In this document: in pieces, positions 1-5,837 of the stretch | Position numbering within the stretch: position 1 is the first letter of the stretch | Layout: the number at the start of each line of letters is the position of its first letter | DNA from: an uncultured Ruminococcus sp. | Lineage (GTDB): Bacteria > Bacillota > Clostridia > Oscillospirales > Ruminococcaceae | Direction: 5' to 3' | Length of the DNA: 5,837 nucleotides | Assembly (NCBI GenBank): GCA_947167535.1 | Contig: CAMVIL010000101.1 | Span: 1 to 5,837 of the forward strand | Made by a program: the position numbers and the translations under genes | The notes under the pieces: generated by a model | The model's input: only the letters and a program-made list of their open reading frames with translations | Told to the model about the DNA's origin: nothing | Database searches by the model: none

Positions 1-539
1 CTTCTGCTGGCGATGTGATCGTCGGCGAAGTTAAGAGCATCACCGATTACGGCGTATTCGTTGATCTCGGCGGTGTTGACGGACTCGTCAGAAAGCTCGA
101 CCTGAGCTGGAAGCGCATCAAGCATCCTTCCGATGTTGTTTCCGTTGGCGATAAGATCGAAGTTAAGATCAAGGACATCGACGCTGAGACCGGCAAGGTT
201 TCCCTCACCTACAAGAAGGAGACCGAGAATCCTTGGGAGATCTTCAAGAACAACTACGAGATCGGTCAGACCGTTTCCGTTAAGGTCGTTTCTCTGACTT
301 CCTTCGGTGCGTTCGCTCAGATCATCGACGGCATCGACGGACTTATCCACATCTCCCAGATCGCAGACCGCAGAGTTGACAACGTTGCAGACGTTCTTTC
401 CGTAGGCGATGAGGTTGACGTTAAGATCACCGACATTGACTATGATAAGAAGAGAATAAGTCTTTCTATCAGGGCTCTGCTTCCTGCCGATGGCGAGGCT
501 TATGACGATGACGAAGCCATCGAGGAGACCGAGGACTAA
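1..539 (+). CDS. rpsA: 30S ribosomal protein S1-type RNA-binding protein, C-terminal part (5' end outside window)
   Basis: The reading frame is open from the window edge (first full codon at position 3) and stops with TAA at 537-539, giving 178 visible codons. The GTG at 15 lies inside a conserved domain and is not the true start. Two S1/OB-fold RNA-binding domains are visible: one from about nt 9 to 219 (GEVKSITDYGVFVDLGG, then the DGL element) and one from about nt 255 to 470 (SFGAFAQI, GLIHISQI, closing with KRISLSIRAL). They are joined by a short NPWE linker. The protein ends in a very acidic tail (DDDEAIEETED). Tandem S1 domains with this linker are typical of clostridial S1 proteins, which have about four domains and help mRNA bind the 30S subunit. 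The missing N-terminus could be further S1 domains alone or an IspH (LytB)-S1 fusion, as occurs in some Clostridia. Codons such as GTT, ATC and AAG dominate, as expected for a highly expressed translation gene. A terminator follows directly. Confidence 0.9.
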   Translation, partial: SAGDVIVGEVKSITDYGVFVDLGGVDGLVRKLDLSWKRIKHPSDVVSVGDKIEVKIKDIDAETGKVSLTYKKETENPWEIFKNNYEIGQTVSVKVVSLTSFGAFAQIIDGIDGLIHISQIADRRVDNVADVLSVGDEVDVKITDIDYDKKRISLSIRALLPADGEAYDDDEAIEETED

Positions 540-557
540 AAAAATCGCTGAAATATT

Positions 558-588
558 GCAGGGGGCGTTTGACGCTCCCTGCTTTTTT
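558..588 (+). terminator. Rho-independent terminator after the S1 gene
   Basis: A 10-bp stem pairs 558-567 (GCAGGGGGCG) with 573-582 (CGCTCCCTGC). All pairs are Watson-Crick except one G-T at 564/576. The loop is TTTGA (568-572), and six T residues follow (583-588). It lies 19 nt after the S1 stop codon and ends 38 nt before the next start codon. It should separate most S1 transcription from the PBP gene. Confidence 0.93.
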
Positions 589-599
589 CCCTAAACAAT
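569..599 (+). promoter_or_regulatory. Weak candidate promoter for the PBP gene, overlapping the terminator
   Basis: The terminator loop and descending stem contain TTGACG (569-574), a five-of-six match to a sigma-A -35 box. Possible -10 boxes are poor: TAAACA at 592-597 (17-nt spacer) and AACAAT at 594-599 (19-nt spacer). A start near 604-610 would leave only a few bases before the GAGAGG ribosome binding site at 612-617. It is listed because only 23 nt separate the T-tract from that site, so any local promoter must overlap the hairpin. The alternative is that the PBP gene is transcribed by readthrough from the S1 operon. Confidence 0.2.
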
Positions 600-626
600 G
601 ACAAACAAAACGAGAGGTTTGAATTT

Positions 627-2852
627 ATGGAAGAGAAAAGGTATCCCGCAAGGGATACGGACAGGAGAAAACGCAGCAAGAAAAAGAAAAACCGCGTTAA
701 TCCCGTTGTCCGTATACTCAGGATATTCGGAACGCTTATCCTGTCGGTGATAATGATCGTTATCATCACGGGGTCGATATTTGCGACGGCGCTTACCATC
801 TATATCCTGAATTTTGCTGATACTACCACTACCATCAGCCTTGATGAGGAAGTCGTTATCAGCAACGTTTCGAGGTTCTTCTATCATAATCCCGATTATG
901 ACGAGAGTGACCCCGATTCAGAGGAATGGATACTCTATTACGGAATGAAAAACCCCGTCAGAAGATCGGTATGGGTCGATCTGGATCAGGTTCCCGAGCA
1001 CGTCCGCGACGCCTTCGTTTACACCGAGGACGAAAGATTCTATACCCACGACGGTGTTGACTTCAAGCGTACCTTCGTGGCGATCGCAAGAACGCTGCTG
1101 GGCGTTAAGCAGGGTGGTTCGACCATCACTCAGCAGACAATCAAGAACATCACCGGCGACTCCGACGCTGACGGCACCAAGGGTGTTGAGCGTAAGATCC
1201 GAGAGATCTTCCGCGCTATCAACGTCGAGAAGATATACACGAAGGAAGATATACTTGAGGCTTACCTCAATGTTATTCCGTTTACCACATCTGTAAATGA
1301 TATCGTTGGCATTCAGGCGGCGGCTAACTTCTACTTCAAGAAGGACGTTTCCGAGCTGAATTACGCAGAGGGCGCGGCGCTTGCCGGTATGCTTTCATAC
1401 CCCTTCCGCGACAACCCCCTTGAACACCCCAAGAACAACCGCAGACGTCTTAACTACGCGCTGGATAATATGCTTCAGAACGGCGCTCTCTCCGACGACG
1501 AGTGGGAGATCGCACAGAAGCAGGCTGACGAGCTTCAGGTTTACGGCGACATCACCTACACCAGCGTTGAAGAGGAACAGGATATACCTGAGGATCAGGG
1601 CGTTACATCCTGGTTCATGGACGCGGCGATCAATCAGGCGGTAGATCTGATATCCGAAGAGACGGGTATCACCTATGAAGCTGCCGAGGAGAGACTCCGT
1701 CAGGGCGGCTACGATGTCTACACCACCGTTGACATCAATATGCAGAAGAAAATGGAAAAGAAGATGCGCGACAAGTCGAACTTCCAGACCTGGACCTTCG
1801 ACAAGGATAAGCTCCAGTCGGGATTTGTATGCGTTGACTACAAGGGGCAGGTGCTCTGTAATGTCAGCTCGCGCTCGAAGAAGAAGAAATCACGCTGCTA
1901 CAACCTTGTTTCGCAGGGTAAGCGTTCGCCGGGTTCGTGCATGAAGCCTATCGCTTCCTATGCTCCCGCGCTGGATCAGGATCTTATAACCTTCTCCTCC
2001 TTCATAAACGACAGTCCTATCCGCGTTGACGCGGACAACGACGGTCTTGAAGAACAGTGGCCTGTAAACTACTCCGAATACGGCGAGAGTGCCAACTGGT
2101 CTATGAAGGATATCCCCACATGGAACATGATCGCAAGATCGCTCAATACTGCTCCCGCAAGACTGGTTCAGCAGATGACTCCCGAATACTGCTTCAACTT
2201 CCTCAAGGAGAAGCTTGACATCACCACCCTCGAAGACGCCGACATGGGCTACTCGGGTATGACGGTCGGCGGTCTGACTCACGGTCTGCATCTGCAGGAG
2301 CTGGCGGCGGCTTACACGATCTTCGGAAACGGCGGCAAGAAGTACGAGCTGACCTACATCTCCAAGATCGAGCAGGCTGACGGCAAGGTGCTTTACGAGC
2401 ACGGCGACGGCTTCAAGCAGGCGATCAGCGAGTCCTCCGCTTATATCATGAACAAGATGATGCAGCGCGTCGTTACCGACTCCAACGGTACCGGCAGATA
2501 CGCTAAGCTCAAGAACACCGTGCTCGCGGCTAAGACGGGTACTTCCTCCGACTGGGTCGACCTGAACTTCGTCGGCGTTTCCCCCGATTATGTCAGCGCT
2601 GTATGGATAGGTTACGGCACGTGGAAGAAGATCCCCACCGACCAGTATCAGAACATCGGTGAGATCTGGAAGAATCTTTTCGGCGATGTTGTCGAGAACG
2701 AGGAACACCACGATTTCGAGAAGCCCGAGACCGTTCAGGAGCTGAAATACTGCACACGTACAGGCTACATCGCCGGCTACGGCTGCGGCTCCACCGACGT
2801 CGGCTACTACAAGGACACCTATATCCCTCAGACCTGCTCGGGCTGGCACTAA
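627..2852 (+). CDS. Class A penicillin-binding protein (bifunctional peptidoglycan glycosyltransferase/DD-transpeptidase)
   Basis: A complete 741-residue protein with ATG at 627 and GAGAGG 9 nt upstream. It polymerises lipid II into glycan strands and cross-links the stem peptides on the outer face of the membrane. A short, very basic cytoplasmic tail (residues 1-29, KKKKNR) precedes one membrane anchor at about 30-63. The GT51 glycosyltransferase domain (about 105-290) shows EDERFYTHDG with catalytic Glu134, GGSTITQQ at 163-170, RKIRE with Glu193, and KEDILEAYLN at 206-215. The transpeptidase domain has the nucleophile motif SCMK (Ser437, Lys440), SLN at 505-507 and KTGT at 636-639. Order and spacing fit PBP1-type enzymes, and the length is at the compact end for the family. 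There is no PASTA or long low-complexity tail. The C-terminal 35 residues instead carry Cys709, Cys720 and Cys737, whose role I cannot assign. The gene stands between two terminator-like hairpins, so it is probably monocistronic or fed by leaky readthrough. Confidence 0.96.
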   Translation: MEEKRYPARDTDRRKRSKKKKNRVNPVVRILRIFGTLILSVIMIVIITGSIFATALTIYILNFADTTTTISLDEEVVISNVSRFFYHNPDYDESDPDSEEWILYYGMKNPVRRSVWVDLDQVPEHVRDAFVYTEDERFYTHDGVDFKRTFVAIARTLLGVKQGGSTITQQTIKNITGDSDADGTKGVERKIREIFRAINVEKIYTKEDILEAYLNVIPFTTSVNDIVGIQAAANFYFKKDVSELNYAEGAALAGMLSYPFRDNPLEHPKNNRRRLNYALDNMLQNGALSDDEWEIAQKQADELQVYGDITYTSVEEEQDIPEDQGVTSWFMDAAINQAVDLISEETGITYEAAEERLRQGGYDVYTTVDINMQKKMEKKMRDKSNFQTWTFDKDKLQSGFVCVDYKGQVLCNVSSRSKKKKSRCYNLVSQGKRSPGSCMKPIASYAPALDQDLITFSSFINDSPIRVDADNDGLEEQWPVNYSEYGESANWSMKDIPTWNMIARSLNTAPARLVQQMTPEYCFNFLKEKLDITTLEDADMGYSGMTVGGLTHGLHLQELAAAYTIFGNGGKKYELTYISKIEQADGKVLYEHGDGFKQAISESSAYIMNKMMQRVVTDSNGTGRYAKLKNTVLAAKTGTSSDWVDLNFVGVSPDYVSAVWIGYGTWKKIPTDQYQNIGEIWKNLFGDVVENEEHHDFEKPETVQELKYCTRTGYIAGYGCGSTDVGYYKDTYIPQTCSGWH

Positions 2853-2912
2853 GGGACTGATTTGACAAAGCTCCCCGACTCATCTGAGACGCGGGACGTA
2901 TATCGACACAAC

Positions 2913-2970
2913 AAGGGCTGCTGTGAATACGTAGGCAAGGTTCTACCTACGGCGGGCAGCCCTTTTATTA
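2913..2970 (+). terminator. Compound hairpin with T-rich tail: terminator of the PBP gene, possible leader attenuator of the next operon
   Basis: A perfect 9-bp outer stem pairs 2913-2921 (AAGGGCTGC) with 2956-2964 (GCAGCCCTT). Inside it, a perfect 6-bp stem pairs 2930-2935 (CGTAGG) with 2946-2951 (CCTACG) around a 10-nt loop. An asymmetric internal loop of 8 nt (2922-2929) and 4 nt (2952-2955) separates them. The tail TTTTATTA (2963-2970) is T-rich but interrupted by A. The structure begins 61 nt after the PBP stop and its tail ends 3 nt before the ribosome binding site (AAGAGG, 2974-2979) of the methyltransferase gene. It can act as the PBP terminator. Because no promoter fits between it and the next gene, it may instead, or also, lie in the leader of the downstream operon. 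I do not recognise it as a known riboswitch class. Confidence 0.7.
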
Positions 2971-2985
2971 TGCAAGAGGTAATTT

Positions 2986-4101
2986 ATGGAAAAAATAAGA
3001 TTCTGCTGCCCCTGCCACTTCGGGCTGGAAAGCGTGCTGAAATTCGAGGTGGGACGGCTGAACGTCTCGGGCATTGAGGTCACCGACGGAAAGGTCTGCT
3101 TCGAGGGCGACCCCTCGGTCATCGCAAGCGCCAACATAAGGCTCGCCACCGCCGAGCGCGTGCTGATAGAGCTGGGGAGCTTCCGCGCCGAGACCTTCGA
3201 GCAGCTCTTCGAGGGCGTGGCTGCGCTGCCGCTGGAGCGCTACATCGGCAAGGACGACGCTTTCCCCGTCAAGGGTCACAGCCTCAATTCCAAGCTGCAC
3301 AGCGTGCCCCACTGCCAGTCGATAATAAAAAAGGCGGCCTGCAGGCGGCTGGAGCAGAAGTACGGAATCGCGTGGTTTGCGGAGACTGGGGCGCTGCACC
3401 AGCTGCAGTTCCAGATAATGAAGGACGTCTGCACGCTGTACCTCGACACCAGCGGCGCGGGGCTGCACAAGCGCGGCTACCGCAAAAATTCCAACGCGGC
3501 ACCCATAAAGGAGACCCTCGCGGCGGGGATAATCGACCTGGCAAGAGTACGCGCCGACAGCATCGTCTGCGACCCCATGTGCGGCTCGGGTACGCTTCTA
3601 ATCGAGGCGGCTTACAAGGCGCTGAGGGTGGCTCCGGGACTGAAGCGCAGCTTCGCCGCCGAGAAGTGGCAGCAGCTTCCCGCCGAGCTCTGGAAGAATG
3701 AGCGTGCAGCCGCCATCGCGGACATCGACCACGAGGGCAGCTTCAAGGCTTACGGCAGCGACATCGACCCGCTTGCCATCGACCTGAGCGTGGAGAACGC
3801 CCGCAAGGCGGGAGTCGGCTCGAAGATAGCCTTCCGCGAGCTGGACGTCAACGACTTCACCCAGCGCGACGGCGCCATAACGGTAGTCAACCCGCCCTAC
3901 GGCGAGCGACTGCTGGAGATAAAGGAAGCGCAGGAGCTATACAAGCGCCTCGGCGAACGGCTCCGACCCGACCGCGACCATCCCGCCGTGATAATCTCGC
4001 CCGACGAGGAGTTCGAGAAATACTTCGGCAAGAAGGCGGACAAAAAGCGCAAGCTCTACAACGGCATGATAAAGTGCGACCTTTATATGTATTTTAAGTG
4101 A
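2986..4101 (+). CDS. rlmL: THUMP domain class I SAM-dependent RNA methyltransferase (RlmL N-terminal/YpsC family, predicted 23S rRNA guanine-N2)
   Basis: A complete 371-residue protein. The ATG at 2986 has AAGAGG 6 nt upstream, and the N-terminus (PCHFGLESVLKFE) matches where this family normally begins. The N-terminal half (about 1-155) is the ferredoxin-like plus THUMP RNA-binding region, followed by the family segment LHKRGYRKNSNAAPIKETLAA (split by me as LHKRGYRK at 160-167 and APIKETLAA at 172-180). The Rossmann-fold methyltransferase carries SAM-binding motif I DPMCGSGTLLIEAA (196-209), the acidic GSDIDP (257-262) and the catalytic NPPYGERL (302-309), the N-P-P-Y signature of amino-group methylation. 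E. coli RlmL makes m2G2445 in 23S rRNA but is fused to RlmK. This protein is the stand-alone RlmL half, as usual in Firmicutes (B. subtilis YpsC). The exact target nucleotide is inferred from the family. It is first in a tight three-gene run and its TGA stop overlaps the ribosome binding site of the next gene. G+C looks higher than in the S1 and PBP genes. Confidence 0.92.
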   Translation: MEKIRFCCPCHFGLESVLKFEVGRLNVSGIEVTDGKVCFEGDPSVIASANIRLATAERVLIELGSFRAETFEQLFEGVAALPLERYIGKDDAFPVKGHSLNSKLHSVPHCQSIIKKAACRRLEQKYGIAWFAETGALHQLQFQIMKDVCTLYLDTSGAGLHKRGYRKNSNAAPIKETLAAGIIDLARVRADSIVCDPMCGSGTLLIEAAYKALRVAPGLKRSFAAEKWQQLPAELWKNERAAAIADIDHEGSFKAYGSDIDPLAIDLSVENARKAGVGSKIAFRELDVNDFTQRDGAITVVNPPYGERLLEIKEAQELYKRLGERLRPDRDHPAVIISPDEEFEKYFGKKADKKRKLYNGMIKCDLYMYFK

Positions 4102-4104
4102 GGA
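4100..4104 (+). promoter_or_regulatory. Ribosome binding site overlapping the methyltransferase stop codon
   Basis: The sequence TGAGGAAAAAGTATG contains the stop codon TGA (4099-4101) and the Shine-Dalgarno core GAGG (4100-4103), 7 nt before the ATG at 4111. The overlap means a ribosome finishing the methyltransferase sits on the initiation site of the HAD gene. This suggests translational coupling and supports one transcript. Confidence 0.75.
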
Positions 4105-4110
4105 AAAAGT

Positions 4111-4770
4111 ATGGAAAAGAAAATACGTGCAGTGGTCTTTGACATGGATGGCGTGCTGTTCGACACCGAGCGGCTCTGCATGGATTCGTGGAAAGCCATT
4201 GCCGAAAAGCACGGGCTCGAGGGCATCGAGGAGGTCAACTACCGCTGCATCGGACGGACTCTGACCGACACGAGGCGGATACTCCGCGAAGCCTACCCCG
4301 ACAAGGACATTGACGCGATACACGACGAGCGCCGGATGCTGGAGAGATCAATCATGGCGGAAAAGGGCGTGCCCCTCAAGGCGGGTGCCGAGGATATCTT
4401 AAAGACCCTCAAAGCGGCGGGAGTGCCTGTCGCGCTCGCTTCTTCCACACGTCAGGTGACGGTGGAGAGCGAGCTGAAGTCGGTGGGGTTCTACGATTAC
4501 TTTGACACCATCGTCTGCGGGGACATGATAGAGCGCAGCAAGCCTCACCCCGACATCTACCTTGCGGCCTGCGAGCGCCTCGGCATTTCGCCGGAGAACG
4601 CGGCGGCGGTGGAGGACAGCTTCAACGGCATACGCTCGGCAAAGGCTGCGGGCATGGTGACGGTCATGGTGCCCGATATCATACAGCCCGACGATGAGAT
4701 ACTAAAGCTCGTGGACTTCCTGTGCGGCGACCTTGACACGGCGGCGCAGACGCTCATCGGGCTCATATAA
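4111..4770 (+). CDS. HAD-superfamily hydrolase, beta-phosphoglucomutase-like subfamily
   Basis: A complete 219-residue protein starting at the ATG at 4111, supported by the GAGG overlapping the upstream stop. All four HAD motifs are present: motif I FDMDGVLFDTE with nucleophile Asp11 and acid/base Asp13; motif II ALASST with Ser111 or Ser112; motif III KPHPDIY with Lys144; motif IV VEDSFNGI with Glu168 and Asp169 for Mg2+. Residues 17-95 form the helical C1 cap placed between motifs I and II. Such soluble enzymes hydrolyse or isomerise small phosphorylated metabolites; relatives include beta-phosphoglucomutase, phosphoglycolate phosphatase and sugar-phosphate phosphatases. The substrate cannot be read from the sequence, and the neighbours (rRNA methyltransferase, asparagine synthetase) do not point to one. 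With the DMDGV start, the closest general description is a variant 3 subfamily IA HAD phosphatase. It is the middle gene of a close-spaced trio, with 9 nt before it and 18 nt after it. Confidence 0.92.
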   Translation: MEKKIRAVVFDMDGVLFDTERLCMDSWKAIAEKHGLEGIEEVNYRCIGRTLTDTRRILREAYPDKDIDAIHDERRMLERSIMAEKGVPLKAGAEDILKTLKAAGVPVALASSTRQVTVESELKSVGFYDYFDTIVCGDMIERSKPHPDIYLAACERLGISPENAAAVEDSFNGIRSAKAAGMVTVMVPDIIQPDDEILKLVDFLCGDLDTAAQTLIGLI

Positions 4771-4788
4771 ACCAAGGGGGAAAGTATT

Positions 4789-5811
4789 ATGTGCGGATTT
4801 GTGGGATTTACCAACTACATCGACGGCGCGGAGAATGTCGTCGAGAAGATGATGGACAGGATAGCTCACCGCGGCCCCGATCAGGCGGGCAAGTTTGTGG
4901 ATGAGCGTGTGGCGATGGGCTTCCGCAGACTGTCGATAATCGACCTTTCGGAGGCGGGCAGCCAGCCTATGACCAACGAGGACGGCAGCATCGTCATCAC
5001 ATTCAACGGCGAGATCTACAACTTCCGTGAGCTGAGAGAGCAGCTTATCGAAGCGGGTCACAAGTTCAAGAGCTCCGCCGACACCGAAGTGCTGATACAC
5101 GGCTACGAGGAGTGGGGACGCGAGCCGCTGCTCAACCGCCTGAGGGGAATGTTTGCCTTCGTTATCTACGACAAGAATAAGGGGCGGCTCTTCGGCGCAA
5201 GGGATTTCTTCGGCATAAAGCCGCTCTACTACGGCCGCTTCGGCAAGACGCTCATGTGGGGCAGCGAGATAAAGAGCTTCCTTGACCACCCGCAGTTTGT
5301 CAAGGAGCTGAACACCGACACGCTGGAGACCTACCTCACCTTCCAGTACTCCCCTACTGCCGACACATTCTTCAAGAACGTATACAAGCTTCCCGCGGCG
5401 CACTGCTTCACCTACGACCTCACCGACGGCGAGCTGGACGTCAGACGCTACTGGGAGATAAAGTTCACCCCCAACGAACAGCCCACGCTGGAAAACTGGG
5501 TGGAGGACATCGGCAACACCTTCAAGAACAGCGTCGAGGCGCACAAGATAGCCGACGTTGAAGTGGGCTCCTTCCTCTCCAGCGGCGTGGATTCAAGCTA
5601 CGTGGCGGCGGTGGCAAACGTCGACAAGACCTTCACGGTGGGCTTCGGCGAAGACGAAAAGTACAACGAGATAGGCTACGCCAAGGAGTTCTCCAAGTAC
5701 ATCGGCAAGGTGAACAACTCCCGCGTGATAGCTCCCGAGGACTACTGGGGCAACTTCGCAAAGATACAGTACCACATGGACGTGCCAAAATTGCAATTCA
5801 TTTTGCTTTAA
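4789..5811 (+). pseudogene. asnB: Glutamine-hydrolysing asparagine synthetase, truncated after about residue 331
   Basis: The ATG at 4789 has AAGGGGG 8 nt upstream. AsnB converts aspartate, glutamine and ATP to asparagine, glutamate, AMP and PPi. The class II glutaminase domain (residues 2 to about 200) is intact: nucleophile Cys2 (MCGFVGF), RRLSI (46-50), FNGEIYN (72-78) and SSADTE (95-100). The synthetase domain begins normally with the PPi-loop SSGVDSS (264-270; most relatives have SGG-DSS) and FTVGF. Homology runs to QYHMD (327-331), where the family continues with an EP-rich segment similar to MDEPLADP. Here the codon after Asp331 (GAC, 5779-5781) leads to VPKLQFILL and a TAA at 5809-5811. 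The product would be 340 residues rather than about 600, lacking most of the synthetase domain, so it should not make asparagine. The break coincides with a switch to AT-rich DNA, so I read it as an interrupted gene (insertion, rearrangement or assembly join), not a natural short protein. It is the third gene of the run starting at 2986. Confidence 0.85.
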
Positions 5812-5837
5812 AAAATTTGCTATTATTATAGACACTG
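5783..5837. other. Foreign-looking AT-rich segment replacing the asnB 3' half
   Basis: From about 5783 to the window end the sequence is almost all A and T, in sharp contrast to the GC-rich asnB codons before it. It contains a perfect 10-bp palindrome AATTGCAATT (5789-5798) and a 6-bp hairpin pairing CAAAAT (5786-5791) with ATTTTG (5800-5805). None of the three forward frames continues the AsnB protein, so a simple frameshift does not explain it. The true boundary could be a few bases to the left, since the G at 5782 would also fit the expected glutamate codon. It may be the end of a mobile element, a rearrangement junction or an assembly artefact. Confidence 0.6.
5803..5832 (+). promoter_or_regulatory. 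Candidate promoter reading out of the window
   Basis: TGCTATTAT at 5818-5826 is an extended -10 element (TG-N-TATTAT, five of six to TATAAT). A second reading is TTGCTT (5803-5808) as -35 with TATAGA (5827-5832) as -10 at an 18-nt spacing. AT-rich DNA produces such matches by chance, and no downstream gene is visible. It would fit transcription of whatever lies to the right of the asnB break. Confidence 0.3.

Noticed and set aside
1890..2849. 319-codon open frame on the minus strand inside the PBP gene
   Set aside because: It lies entirely opposite a gene with intact catalytic motifs, its translation has no recognisable domain, and its length follows from the codon bias of the GC-rich gene on the other strand.
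2966..2971. TATTAT as a -10 box for rlmL
   Set aside because: A start from it would fall at about 2978, inside the ribosome binding site, and no -35 lies at proper spacing. It is better explained as the T-rich tail of the hairpin.
2862..3077. 71-codon frame starting at TTG in the PBP-rlmL gap, with AAGGGA upstream
   Set aside because: It could be imagined as a leader peptide, but it runs through the hairpin and more than 90 bases into rlmL in another frame, uses a rare start, and its sequence has no peptide-like signal such as repeated regulatory codons.
3372..3701. 109-codon + strand frame within rlmL
   Set aside because: It is a frame-shifted shadow of the methyltransferase core, which has intact DPMCGSG and NPPYG motifs in the main frame.
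4702..5544. 280-codon open frame on the minus strand opposite asnB
   Set aside because: It mirrors the AsnB frame, overlaps the end of the HAD gene, and shows no family motif.
5782..5786. GTGCC at the asnB break as the 5' end of a group II intron (consensus GTGYG)
   Set aside because: The fifth base does not fit the consensus, and the following AT-rich palindrome does not resemble a group II domain I. Too little sequence remains to support it.
5593..5835. 80-codon minus-strand frame crossing the asnB break
   Set aside because: Most of it is opposite genuine asnB codons, and its extension into the AT-rich tail adds only a few residues with no ribosome binding site visible.

Overview
The window is ordinary chromosomal housekeeping sequence from a Gram-positive anaerobe of the class Clostridia, most likely a Ruminococcus-type member of the Oscillospiraceae. 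The lineage call is an inference. It rests on a clostridial-style S1 protein with an acidic tail, strong GAGG/AGGGGG ribosome binding sites, a lysine-rich class A PBP, a stand-alone RlmL/YpsC-type methyltransferase, and GC-rich coding sequence that still uses ATA for isoleucine often. All recognisable genes are on the + strand.

Layout. Positions 1-539 hold the 3' end of a ribosomal protein S1-type gene (two S1 RNA-binding domains and an acidic tail), closed by a strong intrinsic terminator at 558-588. Positions 627-2852 hold a complete bifunctional class A penicillin-binding protein (glycosyltransferase plus transpeptidase) with all catalytic motifs in place. A 133-nt gap follows. Its notable content is a compound hairpin with a T-rich tail (2913-2970) that ends only a few bases before the ribosome binding site of the next gene. 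Then come three tightly packed genes that look like one transcript: a THUMP-domain 23S rRNA guanine-N2 methyltransferase (2986-4101), a HAD-superfamily phosphatase/phosphomutase (4111-4770, 9 nt later) and a glutamine-hydrolysing asparagine synthetase (from 4789, 18 nt later).

The one clear anomaly is at the right edge. The asparagine synthetase reads normally through the glutaminase domain and the first part of the synthetase domain. It then loses all family resemblance after the codon at 5779-5781 and stops at 5811, about 330 residues into a protein normally near 600. Exactly there the DNA changes from GC-rich coding sequence to very AT-rich sequence with a palindrome, a small hairpin and a promoter-like element. 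This is either the edge of an inserted element or rearrangement, or an assembly chimera. The window ends too soon to decide.

Functionally the genes cover translation (S1, rRNA methylation), cell wall synthesis (PBP) and amino-acid metabolism (AsnB). They do not form a shared pathway. I found no CRISPR array, tRNA, rRNA, recognisable transposase or defence system, and no convincing undescribed system.
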